A stretch of 64,000 bases of DNA from Cryptomeria japonica (taxonomy: Eukaryota; Streptophyta; Pinopsida; Cupressales; Cupressaceae), in the NCBI RefSeq assembly GCF_030272615.1, contig NC_081413.1:560331945-560395944 (forward strand). Reading direction: 5' to 3'. Shown here in pieces: positions 45,600-56,990 of this stretch (position 1 is the first letter of the stretch; each line of letters opens with the position of its first letter). The translations under genes and the position numbers were made by a program. The notes beneath the pieces are model-generated. The model ran no database searches. It was not told the origin of the DNA and saw nothing but the letters and a program-made list of their open reading frames with translations.

Positions 45600-48020
45600 T
45601 AATTAAAAAGGTGTTTGGACATTAGTCTTTTCTATTTAAATTGTTATGATGTTATCTCTCATGCTGCACTTTAGCTACATGCTATCCTTGTATTTAGATC
45701 GTTGTCTTGTATTATGGGTCTTGATCTTTGATTTTGTGTTTGTATAGATTTTCACCCATTGTCCTATTGTTTTTAACTTGTTTGTGACATTATTTAATCT
45801 TATTTAGCATATTTATAAAGGTTTATGTCATTTCAAAAGGTCACTTTTTTTTTAATGATTAAAAAAAATACCTTTTATATCATCATGTAAAGTGACAATT
45901 CTTATAATATGAGATTTAACCAAATACACTTCAAAATAAAAAATAATTCAAAATAAAGAAAAAAAAATAGACCTTCATAAACTAAATTAAATATAATTTC
46001 TTTCTCACATATTGAAAAAAAAATTAATACATTCTATTACCAAAACTTTCATCAAGATGACAATTCTATCCATTATAAAATTAGACTTAAACAAATCCAT
46101 CAAATACAAATTTGAACCATATCTATTCAATCATTTCTAAAGATGAAAATAACAATATTAATTTGTATATAACTTATAAAGAAATTAACTATATTTTTAT
46201 TATATGTAATGTTATTGAATAAATAAGAAATAGCAAACCAATAATTCTATACTACTTTCCAGCCTCAAATAAAAAAATATCATTCTATTTCAATTTTAAT
46301 AATAAAATGTTAATTTATTAAATTTTTTTATTGAGTGTCTATTATTTAAATTGAAAAGAAAATGCTTTTAAATAAATCATTAATTGATTGTCTGATGAGA
46401 TAGGCATTTGAACCACAACAATTTGCCTTAAGATTTATCTAATATGTTTGAACAACTAATTGAAAAAAATAAAATTGTTTAATTGATTATTCTTTATTAG
46501 ACTTTTTAACCATTTTTGATATATATTTTTCTTCTGTTTACCATTAGAGTATCAAAGTTTAAACTAAAAATACCAAAGGAAAATAAGTTATATTAACAAA
46601 TTTAATACATTTTATTAACAAATTTTTTATCAAAATAACAAATTCTATTCAAGGGTTTTCTTAACAAGGGTTTTCTTTGCTGGTTGTTTAATGCTAGATC
46701 TTGCTGGTCTCTCTTTTGCTGATTTGTAGGTTGAATGGCTTCTCCCTTCTAATATAATAAAAAATAATTCTATTCAATATAAAGTTAAATATTACAAAAT
46801 TGATATGATAAAAAATTGAGTCATGTGCATTCAACCATTTTTGAAGATGAAAAATAAGAGAACCATAATTAAAAACTAAGCAAGATAGGATTCACAACTT
46901 GTCATCAACCAGAATATGAAAGATAAGTTTGAGTCACACCAAGATAACCATAATTAAAAACAGTGAGCCAAGCAAATATTTAAACTAAAACTACCAAAGG
47001 AAAACAAGTTATGTTAACTAAATTAATACATTTTATTAACAAATTTTTTACCAAAATAACAATTGTATTCAATATAAAGCTAAATTTAACATAATTCATA
47101 TGATAAAAATTTGAATCATATACAGTGAATCACTTTTAAAATTCCAGTACTAAGAACAATATAAGACTACAAATTTCTTATTCATAACTTTATATCAATA
47201 ATTTAACCTTTAAATATAAATTTTATTTAAAATATTTTCAATTTATTATTTTTAAAATCTATAATCTTATCTATAGATTTTAAGATTACTAAACAAAGCA
47301 AATGGCAATTACATTATGGAGGAGGGAGAAAAAGTCTTAACATTTTCAATATTACATTATTTTACAGTTTATTCCTTCACTTTAGGAGCGGTACATATGC
47401 TCTACTATTACAGGACTGTAGATTGAGAGTGTGCGAAATAAATTTATATTTCTATTCATAACATAAACTCCAAACTAAATGTTAAATTTAATTCATGTTA
47501 CATCTTATTTTAATCTTTGATAATTCAAAAAATTTAAATTTAACACTTTTCATTATTCAAATTGAAAGAACATATTTGAAAAAAAATTATTAATTTAAAA
47601 AAAAATAAATTAAATATTAATAAACTTGATACCAAAATCTTTATAGAAATCATTAAATGTTATAGAAAAGTACAATTAATTTTGAAATTATACTGACATG
47701 AAAAATCCAAATAACATAACCATCTTTTTTTATATGAATGAAACTACTTTTGTTTGGGGTGTAACAATGGTGGCCATTAAAAAATAGTCAGTAATCTTGA
47801 CAAGGAAAAATAGTCTTTGAAGAGATTGCACATTGCAGTAAACCATCAGCTATACTTTTATAAATATTAAAAAGATATACCATTAAGAGAATGGAACGGT
47901 TATTCAAAGTTCTCCTGTTTTTATTTTTTGATAAGTGCATCACGACGAAAATTTGTTTCTTATCTTTAAACGATGTCTTTGTTGCAACTTCAAAATATCC
48001 TAAACTCTGTAATGACCACA
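45600..48020. other. AT-rich intergenic DNA
   Basis: Very AT-rich, with long A and T runs and no coding frame of note. It contains the dispersed repeat block described at 46,010-47,150. Confidence 0.6.
46010..47150. repeat. AT-rich block repeated about three times
   Basis: A module containing ttaatacattttattaaca, then accaaaataacaattctatt, then caatataaagttaaat and gatatgataaaaatttga is seen at about 46,545-46,860 and 46,975-47,150. A more diverged version (taatacattctattaccaaa) is at about 46,020-46,160. The copies are direct repeats at intervals near 430-530 bp. Confidence 0.7.
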
Positions 48021-48024
48021 CAGT

Positions 48025-49266
48025 TCACAAGGTGATTTTGGATTCATTGGCCATCTTCTTGTGGCAGTGAACAGTCTTGATCTTGAGAAATCCTTTTTCA
48101 AATCTGACTCTAGGGCAGTGTTTAGGCAGAAAAACCCTTATTACACTTAATAGACCATTTCTGAGAAGAAAACTCAGAAATGTCACTGCCTGTCCATCCT
48201 TGTTTACCCCAATATGAACATGCATCATCTTTAAATTTGGCAATGTCACCTCTGCTACTGAATTCTGATCTGATATCATCTCCCGCATAAATCATGATGT
48301 GGGTTTATCCCTATATATAAGAATTTGAAAGAAACGATATTGTGAAATATCATTCTCTATTGATGAAGAATATTATGTACAAAATTCTAACCTGTAAACA
48401 CTGGCCATGGATTGCATAGGAAAACTGTTAAGCACAGTAACACTGGGAATTCCTGGATTAACGGCATTGCCTGTATTGTAATTTTGAAGAATAATTTTTT
48501 TAACAGATTCCGCTCTTGAAATTCCTTGTAGTAATTTAAGTCCTGTGTATTTACCAAAATCCGTAAGGCTGATTTCCATCAAGCGTGGGCAAGCTATCTG
48601 CAATGATATATCAGATCTTAGAATTCCTAGATTTAGGTACATGAGATTAGAAGAACGTATGTTCAAGTTTTTCAACCCCAAACAACCGCAAATCCCCAAA
48701 ATTAGAAGATGTGGGCACAGGTCCATGAATCCTTCAAACATAGCATCATCCACATTTCGAATTTCCATAAAATAAAGTGTTTTCAAGGATCGTAAAACCC
48801 CAAAATTAGTGGGTACCTTGGGAAGATCGATGTAATTCACTATTAGGGCAGTGAGGTTTTCACTAAAAATAGAGTCCCCGAGCTCCACCATGGAAGAAGT
48901 GTTAAGCCTCGTCTTTCGATCTCTATAAGTGATATGTATATCCATGCGTTCCACCTGTTTTTCAGCTGCAAGACGAATCCAATTGTTTATATCGACAGCC
49001 TTAGGGTCATCCAAGGCAACTTGAAGATACAAATAGCGAAGACGAGCATCCAGGTGGAGTGCATTGTCAATTATGGCCTGTATCTTGTCATCCTTTTGTT
49101 TCTCAAAATCCTCAAAATAAAATTTGAGGATGGGTACTTTTCTCCACAAGAATCGCCATCTCTGCGAGAGTAGGACATCTCTGTAAGAAATCTTTGACAG
49201 AATATGAGTTAAAAGAAAATCATCTGGTAATGCAGACAGCCTGTCTGGTGCGGATGCTCTTGCCAT
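48025..49266 (-). CDS. F-box/LRR-like protein gene, two exons
   Basis: F-box proteins are substrate receptors of SCF ubiquitin ligases: the F-box binds a Skp1-like protein and the leucine-rich part recruits a target. I take the start as ATG at 49,266 (MARASAPDRLSALPDDFLL) or 49,272, since the open frame further upstream has no F-box-family features. Residues about 9-45 are the F-box (RLSALPDDFLLTHILSKISY then LLSQRWRFLWRKVP), with about four residues missing between RDV and LLSQRW compared with the usual motif. Leucine-rich segments follow (LRSLKTLYF, CPHLLILGICGC, LKNLNI, LMYLNLG). A splice donor ACAG|GTTAGA lies at 48,392/48,391. Exon 2 ends at 48,025 with TLPNLKMMHVHI and VFLPKHCPRVRFEKGFLK, typical of the family's C-terminus. 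Candidate acceptors lie at 48,269, 48,264 and 48,257. The strong donor leaves a phase that none of these fits; a weaker donor CA|GTGTTT would fit. So it is either a real gene with an odd splice or a recent pseudogene. Confidence 0.7.
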
Positions 49267-49659
49267 TAACATTGTGCCTGCTATTACTGCTATCTTACTT
49301 TCTCTTACCTTGTGTCTGCAATTACTATGCGGAATGGGGAAACTACATAGAGCGCCCATCATGCAGAATATGGAGTAACAAAGCACAGATTTATAATATC
49401 AAGAATCAATCCAACATTTGTGCTTTGGAATAAGACATATAATAATACTAGCATACCTGGTTCTCTAGAGAAATCTATATAGAAGACTATCGATGGATAA
49501 AATTAAATAAACCCTAATTTTGTTCATAATAGTAACTAACTATAACAGTTATCCCTACTCTAACTATAATTGAATTTTAAATGATTCATCATTCATTAAA
49601 TCTTAATCTTTATTTCTATTATATTATATTTATATAATATTATAATACTATTAATGGGA
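49267..49659. other. 5' flank of the F-box gene; no further gene
   Basis: AT-rich, with several tata and aataat strings around 49,610-49,655 that may be the tail of the neighbouring minus-strand LINE rather than a promoter of the F-box gene. No clear TATA box at a fixed distance from the ATG could be assigned. Confidence 0.4.
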
Positions 49660-49820
49660 TAGCTCCCTATATTGCTGAAAAAAGAAGATTACATATAGTT
49701 TCAAGCATCAGACTAGATTAAACTGTGTCTGCTAGACACGACTTTAGACCCCCAAGGTAGACTGCCTTATATCCAGGTACTTCTCTAAATTAAAACAAAG
49801 ACACTTAGCCAACAAGCTAG

Positions 49821-50780
49821 TTACATGTCTCCACCAATTGCTTGGTATATCACAACCGCATATTCACCTATATTGATGGCATTGCGGGTGGATTGCTCAG
49901 GAAGCCACCAATCCACATATTCAGTCAGTCTTCTGAAAGGCGCCATGTTCTCGTTAAACACAACACATCTGAACACTTCCCATGCATTCCCCCCAAATGC
50001 CTTTATTCGCTCCCGCTCCTCCTTCCACACCCCCCGTTTGGCCATCTCACGTATGGTATCATTGTCAACGGAGCCACCACTATTCCCCTCATCAATTTCC
50101 TCAGTTTCATCCTCCGAATCTGAGGATAAGTAATTTTTGAACTGGAAATACACCTTCAAAATGCTCACTTTGACTCCCTCATCTAGACTTAATATGGCAT
50201 TAGCAACATTGTTTGCAATGAATGGCTTCACGAATCCATCAAAGAGTTCGATCGCATGTTCCCCAGAATCAATGACATCGACAAGGGGCATAAGGACTGC
50301 CTCTAGAATGGCTGCATCACACCAGTGTCTCTCAAAATTGAGAGTGATGCCCATTAGCCATCAGATAGCATCATAAATGTAATTTTCGGTGATAAACAGG
50401 TTTCTTAGTTGTGTTCCCAACACATTTTCACAATTGACACAACTAACATCTCCAGAACGAGCCATCCACAACAATCTTTCCTTTGTGTACACCTCACCAA
50501 AAATAGCACTTTTGACAACTGGGTACATATCTTTTGGAAAGAATTTATATAAAGAAGCATGTTATAGATCCCAATCATTATTGCTCTGCCAATATCTATC
50601 AGATTCTAATTATGAGCTAAAGCACTCCCGAAGTGATGAGATGTCCCTAACTACAGACAGTACTTCCCAAGGGGTCTGGCTGAGACATTTCCATGTGATG
50701 ATTCTTTCTACCACCAAGTTTTAGATATCGAGACCAGAACGGTGACACCATCCATCCCAACTATCAGAGTTGTACTAATC
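49821..50780 (-). pseudogene. C-terminal extension of the LINE ORF2, or adjoining unknown gene remnant
   Basis: Beyond RNase H a long reading continues on the minus strand from MPRKFED (about 50,790) to AIGGDM (49,821). Recognisable pieces are SGLDI, FPKDMYPVVKSAIFGEVYTK, MARSGDVSCVNCENVLGTQ, MGITLNFERHWCDAAIL, an acidic part SSDSEDETEEIDEG, and REMAKRGVWKEERERIKAFG. Several stops are TAG or TGA at places where W would fit. I do not recognise the domain. Because it follows RNase H directly and lies before the LINE 3' end, I infer an ORF2 tail; a captured host gene piece is the alternative. Confidence 0.45.
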
Positions 50781-50854
50781 TTCAAACTTCCGAGGCATAT
50801 TTAGTTGCCACCTACAACCCAAGATCGGGTGCTAATCCATATAAAGCTGGTTCA

Positions 50855-51395
50855 TTACCCGACACCTTGGCGTGGGGATTCACTATAGTCCTTCAAGCAT
50901 TGTCTTGTAATATCATCCGCTGCTGAGACTTGACTGAAAGAGACAGGGTCATCATTCTGTCCTACCCCAAGATTCTCTAGATAGTCCACCACTTGATTGC
51001 CTTCTCTATATACATGCACAATTTCATAGCAATCGATTGATTTAAGGTGGTCGTTTATTTGAGGCAACCACTTGTTTAGTTTCCAGTTATGAAATTTTGA
51101 CTTAGTAACCCCATTTATAATGATCTGTGAATCTCTTTTAATAATGATTTGAGAGATCCCATGCAGAGTACGAAGGTGTAATCCTACCTCCAGTGCACGG
51201 ATCTTGGCTTCGTTGTTTGTGGTAGATCCAATGCATCCACACAATCCATATATAATATTACCATGTTCATTTCAGATTATGGCGCCAATACCAGACTCCC
51301 CAGGGTTCCCCCTACTAGCACCATCGAAATTGAGTTTTATCCAATCCTTTGGAGGGGCCTTCCATTTGACAGAATTTCTATCAATAGACTTCGAG
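50855..51395 (-). pseudogene. LINE RNase H domain
   Basis: RNase H removes RNA from the RNA-DNA hybrid. The minus strand reads WIKLNFDGASRGNPGESGIG (first catalytic Asp in FDGAS), a stop where R is expected, then TTNNEAKIRALEVGL (catalytic Glu), KRDSQIIINGV (second Asp), and HVYREGNQVVDYLEN, the closing motif. The frame differs from that of the RT. The shift falls in a run of nine G on the plus strand (51,395-51,403). Confidence 0.85.
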
Positions 51396-52682
51396 GGGGG
51401 GGGCATAAATATCTGAATCTTTAAGAGAACAATGCTTTTCCATTAAGACATCCCAGTTATTGTATATTTTAGGACCGCCTTTTAGTATCTCGCCATTTAT
51501 CACTTCCTCGATTGCAACTTTTATTTTGTCAACCAACATTATATTTGACAGTGATGTTTCTTTGAAAATTCTTCTATTTCTCTCCTTCCAGATGTGCCAA
51601 ACAATCATAGATTGACCAATCATCCATAGATCACTCCATTTTGACTTCTGTCTGATTGGCTAGGAAAGTAGGAAGTCTTAACACATTTCATTTTTAACCG
51701 TAGTCCAATTGGTTTGGTCTAGGAACCAGTTCCAACATAATTCTGGCACTAGATAGCTGAAGAGTAGATGGTTGGCTATTTCTTCATTAGCACAACACAT
51801 AACACAACGATTGGGACCCAAGATGCTAATAATTTTAAGTCTATCACTAGTGAGGATTTTGCCATGTAAAGCAATCCACAAGAATGCCCCATCTTTTGGT
51901 AGTATTTTATTATTCCAACATAATTTATGTGGCCAGGTGTCACAGGTACCCCTTTGTCTTTGAACTTCGTACCCAATTTTGGAACCATACTCCCCAGATT
52001 TCGAGGCACACCAAATTTTTTTGTCATCTTCACTAGAGGCCGGTACTTTCCTATCTTTTATTGCATCCCAAAGTTTTTCACATAATGAAGGGTTACCAAT
52101 ATTGATTTTCTTCCATATTCTCAGACCATTTATGTCCTCGCGGTTTTCCATGTAATTGCATACATGTTGTCCTATGTAATTCTCAACCAGATTTATCCAC
52201 TCCTTCTCTTCAAATGATTCTGAGAGAGATGGAAACCCATCCCATGAGTCTCTCCAAAACAATGCTGTACTACCATTACCAATCCGCCATGAAATATGCT
52301 CTGTGATAATGTGTCTGCTGTCCCATAAGAAATTCCACGTAGCTGAGCCCCTTTCAGAATTGGCCACTGTGAGTATTCGGTTAGGGTCTTCCGAGTCAAG
52401 ATATTTCTTTTGGAACAATCTGCACCAAAGTTTTTGAGGTTCTTTGCACATCTTCCAGGAGAGCTTAGCACCAAGGGCAGAATTTTGCAACTCCATTTTC
52501 CTTAAGCCAGCTCCCCCATCTTCCTTAATTAGGCACAATGTATCCCAGTTGATAAGCAGAATTTACCTGTTATGTTTAGCACCATCCCAAACAAATTTTT
52601 TGAGCAGATTGTTTAGACTTTTTCTTGCAGTGAAGGACATTTTGAAACAGGACATGTTGTATATTGGAATGGTAGATATAAC
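51396..52682 (-). pseudogene. LINE connector and zf-RVT zinc-binding region
   Basis: Same frame as the RT. It holds LCLIKEDGGAGLRKMELQN, WRIGNGSTALFWRDSWDG, then the zf-RVT core: a W-near PKDGAFLWIALHGKILTSDR and CVMCCANEEIANHLLFSYLV (C-x-x-C and H; the final Cys is replaced by Y), then WHIWKERNRRIFKE. Stops at about 52,560 and 51,675 interrupt it. Confidence 0.85.
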
Positions 52683-54343
52683 TTATTTGATCATGGTAAG
52701 TCTACCTGCTTGGGTTAGCCACCTATTTTTCCAATTTTCTGATTTTGTTTGACATGAGTTAATAACATCGTCCCAACTTTGAGAATGTTTGCATCCTTTG
52801 TTAATATGTATCCCTAAGTACTTGATCGGGAGCTCAACAATTTTTATATCTAAGTGTTGTGTAATTCTATCTTGGGCCATCTTGTTAGTATTAAAGAAGA
52901 ACAATTGATATTTTTCTTTATTCATAACTTGACCCGAAGCCATTGTGTACTCCTTTAGTGTATTCTTAATGCCTATAGCTTCCCAGATGGATGCATCACC
53001 AAATATGATGGTATCATCGGCAAATTGGGAATGTGTGATTGCCTCAAATTTCTCATGAGCTTTGAATCCTTTCCAAATGCCTTCACTATGCCTCTTTTTT
53101 ACTATCCCCCCTAAAAATTCCACCATAAGAACAAAGAGTGAAGGTGATAATGGATCCCCCTGTCGCAGACCATTTGTGGCTCCAAAGAACCCACTCAAAT
53201 TACCATTGACAAGAATAGAAAAGTTTATTGTGATAATGCAAAAATTTATACATTCAAGCCAGTTAACTAGGAAACCAAATTTGGCAAGGACATGCATAAG
53301 AAAATTCCAAATCACCTTATCATAGGATTTGGCAACATCTAGTTTAATAATCATACCTTTCAATTTTTCTTTATCAAGTGAGTTTATGACTTCCGATACC
53401 AGGATGATGCTGTCCGCAATTTCCTGACCTAGAGTAAATCCATTCTGATTTTCAGATATTAGCTTTGGTAGCAACTTCTTCAATCTTTCGTCCATTGCCT
53501 TTGATATTATTTTGTAGATAGTGTTGCATAAGGATATTGGGCAAAAATGAGACATGGAATCACAATCCTATTTCTTAGGAATAAGATTGATAATGGTGTG
53601 GTTGATCTCTTTCACAAACCTGCTCTTTTTCCAGAATTTTTCAACCACATTCCAAATATCCTTGCCCATGATACCCCAACATTTTTGAAAAAGCTCCACT
53701 GTTATGCCATCTGGTCCAAGCGCCTTATGGAGATGAAGTGAAAATGTGGCAAGTTTAATTTCCTCCAACGAGTAAGGAGCAAGTAGCATATCACAATCAG
53801 AGCTAGTAATCAGGGGGTTAATGACTTCCTCAATTATTGGTATTGAACCCAAATTATCTACCTCAAAGATGCCCAATATATCCATATAGTAATTAAGAGC
53901 AAATAGCTCAATATCTGTGACCGAATTTTTTAGAACCCCATTCTCATCCTTAATCGAGCATATCTTATTATTGATCCTTCTAGCCTTGGAAGAAGCATGA
54001 AAAAATTTAGTGTTGAGATCCCCCTCAGCTATCCAAAGTTCCCTATATTTATCTTTCCAATATAGTTCCTCCCACTTCAAAATTTCCATATACTGGGCTT
54101 CGAGTGTTTTCTCCAATTCGAACTCCACATTGGTTATGCCAAATCGCATAACCCGATTGCCAATTTCTTCTAGTTTTTCCTCAATTTGACTTTTCTCTAC
54201 AATTTTTTTTTTTGAAGGACAACTTGTTCCAATCTTTAATTTTATTTTTTAGGAACTGAATTCTTTTAACAAATCTAAAGCTAGGGGAGCCAGAGTAGAT
54301 GTTGCCTTCTTGCCACTAGTTTTTTAGATTGTCAAGGAACTTC
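52683..54343 (-). pseudogene. LINE reverse transcriptase domain
   Basis: Copies element RNA into DNA at the nicked target. Motifs in order on the minus strand: WIAEGDLNTKFFHASSK (about 54,030), KALGPDGITVELFQ (about 53,720), PISLCNTIYKIISKAM, ENQNGFTLGQ, LDVAKSYDKVIW (first catalytic Asp), NGLRQGDPLSPSLF, QFADDTIIFG (catalytic FADD) and LGIHI. One stop precedes the PISLCN segment (about 53,565). The part before 54,149 is frameshifted but readable up to the Copia-E junction at 54,383. Confidence 0.9.
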
Positions 54344-54383
54344 TCATCCCGCCACCACATGCTTAAGAGTTTGAAGTAGTTCT

Positions 54384-55944
54384 TGTTGGCATTTGTGCAA
54401 AGTATGTTGACATGATGATATTATGTTGTCATTGATGTCAATATACAGGAGAGTGAACTGACAATATGTTGAAAAGTGAATCGGTATAATATGGTGAACC
54501 GGTATATGTGCAAAGAAGTGAACAGGTATATTGAAGCTAAGCAGCTGGCAAAGAGAACCGGTATAGCGGTATAAACCAGTATATGAGAAATAGGTGAAGT
54601 GGTATGTTTGTCCAAGTTGATGGAATGTGAAATGGCATATTGAATGCTTTCTATTAAGGCTTAATATGGTATGACTACTGGTTGGTAGTCTTAGCTTAAG
54701 GGTTTTTGGTTGAAGTGTTCCAAGCCTATGTAATTCAACTGATGACATTGTGTGATGAGCTAGCATTGTAATCAAGATCAAATTGTGTTGCCATGTCAGC
54801 CTTGTGTGCGTGAAGGATCTTGTATGAAGGAGATTGATCCTATTTGCCTTGGGAATGTGCGAAGTCCCTGTAAATGATGGAGAACGCATGATGGCTGGTT
54901 ATCGCCTCCATGAAACGGTGAAGAACGAACGATGGAGAATATATTGAGATTTGTTCAAGACCATTGTATTCAAATGCAAAGTGTTCAATGGCCAGGATTG
55001 AACCGCCTAAATTGCTTAACCTAAATGTTTAAGGTTTAGGGTTTAGGGTTTATGCTACCGACCTATCTGTTTCCTATAAGGTCGATGTTGTGTTTCATAC
55101 TAAGGCTGTTGGAAAATGGTGTGTGTGTATCTAAGTGCAGAAATACATGATTCTTGCTAGACCAGATGAGATAAGAGGATTGATTCCTGCATAGTGTGTG
55201 TGCAGAAGGAAAGAACTTAAGCGGATTTGCATTAGGCATTGAGTGCTATTATCAGATCATTGTAATACCTGTTTATCTTTAACCATTTCAACAGTTGGAA
55301 AATCCCTTAACCGGGTAACTTTAACCAGCTTGCTGTAAATCCTTTAACAAAGTGACTCAAAGCTATTGAGTTCATGAAATCCTCTAACAAGGTAACCCTT
55401 AACCGGGTATTTAGCCATCCCTTAACTGGGTGATCTCTAATAGGATTGGTTCCTAGCAGAACCTGTTGTAATAGTCTTTAACCGAACTTGGCTCCTAACA
55501 AAGCAGACTTCTAAAGAGTTCAAAAGCAGCTTGTGGGTATTCATCCCCAACATGGTTTTTCCCAGTTGCATTTCCACGTGAAAAATTTGTGTGTCATGTG
55601 TAGTATTTTTCATGTGATGATTTAAGTGATTTGTGTCTGAAGGTAAATCATGCTGAGCTAGCTATTATTATATTTATGATGATAGATTACCTATTCATGC
55701 ATAAGGGTGCAAATGGAAGTGTATTATTAAGCTAAGTGGAAAGCTAAGTGATTAACTGGTTAATGCTTGTCACAGTCATTCTTAGCTTTACCGGTTGCAC
55801 TCTGTTTCATACCAGTGTTACTGTCTGTCAGACATTTGCAGTGTTTAAAGTCAAACCGGTTCAGGAAAAGTAATTGTGACTGTACTGATTCACCCCTCCC
55901 TCTCAGTACCAGTTTGGTACTTATTGTTCATTATTAAGTTATCA
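54384..55944 (+). repeat. Copia-E 5' LTR
   Basis: 1,561 bp from TGTTGGCATTTG to AAGTTATCA. Its first 250 bp carry many aaccggtat-like words, and its middle (about 55,300-55,500) carries repeated ttaaccgggta and ctctaacaaggtaac words spaced by aaatcc. A telomere-like ttagggtttagggttt occurs near 55,033. The final cacccctccctctcagtacc precedes the end. Confidence 0.95.
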
Positions 55945-55946
55945 AT

Positions 55947-55958
55947 TGGTATCAGAGC
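55947..55958 (+). other. Primer-binding site of Copia-E
   Basis: TGGTATCAGAGC, exact complement type for the initiator-methionine tRNA primer, two bases after the 5' LTR. Confidence 0.95.
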
Positions 55959-56015
55959 ATCCTCCAGGTCCTCTATGTTTTAAGCTTAACCAATTGAGGG
56001 AAAGATCCTATTGTA

Positions 56016-56990
56016 ATGATGAAGAGGGAAGGTCCAAAGTTCAACAGAGACAACTTCAAAATATGGAAAGACAGAATGAAGATTTACATCAGAAGCATGG
56101 GTGCTCAACACTAGAGCTATGTTGAGAATGCTTTTGTTATTCCTATCGGTACTCTCATCGATGATCAAAAGAGAGAAATACAGGAGAATGGGCAAGTCAT
56201 GGAAGCCCTAATTAGCAACTTATCTGACATTGAGTTTATTGATGTCTAAGATAAAGATAATCCCAAAGAAGTATGGGACACTCTTGAGAATATCTATGGC
56301 GGTGATGAGCATGTAAAACAAGCTAAGGAAGAAAAACTTAAAGGGAAGTTTGAAGACATGCGGATGGTTGAAGGTAAGACCATTCAATAGTATGAAATAA
56401 TAATCAAAACTATTATTGGAGATATCAAGAGTGTAGGTGGTAAAATGGAAGATTCCACTGTGGTAAGCAAAGTTTTGAGATCCTTATTACCGGCCTATGC
56501 AATAAGGGTTGCTGCTATTCAAGAGTTGAGATCAATAGACAAGACTAAGGTATCCCTAGACTCCATCATTGCAAAGTTGACAGCCTATGAGCTCACTAGT
56601 TTTGATGATAGTGTTCAAAAGATTGAATCAACTTTTAGAGCTTCTGCTGTACCATCCAGAAAAGGAAAAGAAGCAAGCATCAGTGGTGAACCAAAACAGA
56701 GTAGAAAAATGGATGATGAGGAGGTCCTGATGGAATTTGAAGCTCTTCTTTCTAGGAAACTTCCTAAAGGAACCAGTAAATACAGAGGTAAGCTCCCTTT
56801 GAAATGCTTTTCTTGTAACCGGATAGGACATATTGCTATAAACTATCCTAATGGTGACAACAAGGACAAATCGGAGAGGTTCAAGAAATTCAAAGGAGGA
56901 AACCCGAGAAACTATTTTGTTGTAGTTGATGAAGGTGTCACAGATGAGGAATTGGAAGATGAAGAGAATGAAGATATTGTGTTTATTGTA
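56016..56990 (+). pseudogene. gag: Copia-E gag
   Basis: Starts MMKREGPKFNRDNFKIWKDR at 56,016, the usual Copia gag opening, with the Trp-Lys motif. The gag core (NPKEVWDTLENIYGGDEHVK) follows. Stops occur at about 56,114, 56,248 and 56,388. From 56,445 the frame is open for 309 codons, to 57,374. The zinc knuckle at about 56,800-56,850 reads CFSCNRIGHIAINY: its last Cys is Tyr, a G-to-A change that should abolish zinc binding. Confidence 0.93.

Noticed and set aside
54344..54889. 181-codon minus-strand frame
   Set aside because: Lies mostly in the Copia-E LTR on the wrong strand and recurs in the partner LTR.
55030..55050. Telomere-like ttagggtttagggttt string
   Set aside because: Only two or three units, inside an LTR and repeated in the partner LTR, so not an interstitial telomere.
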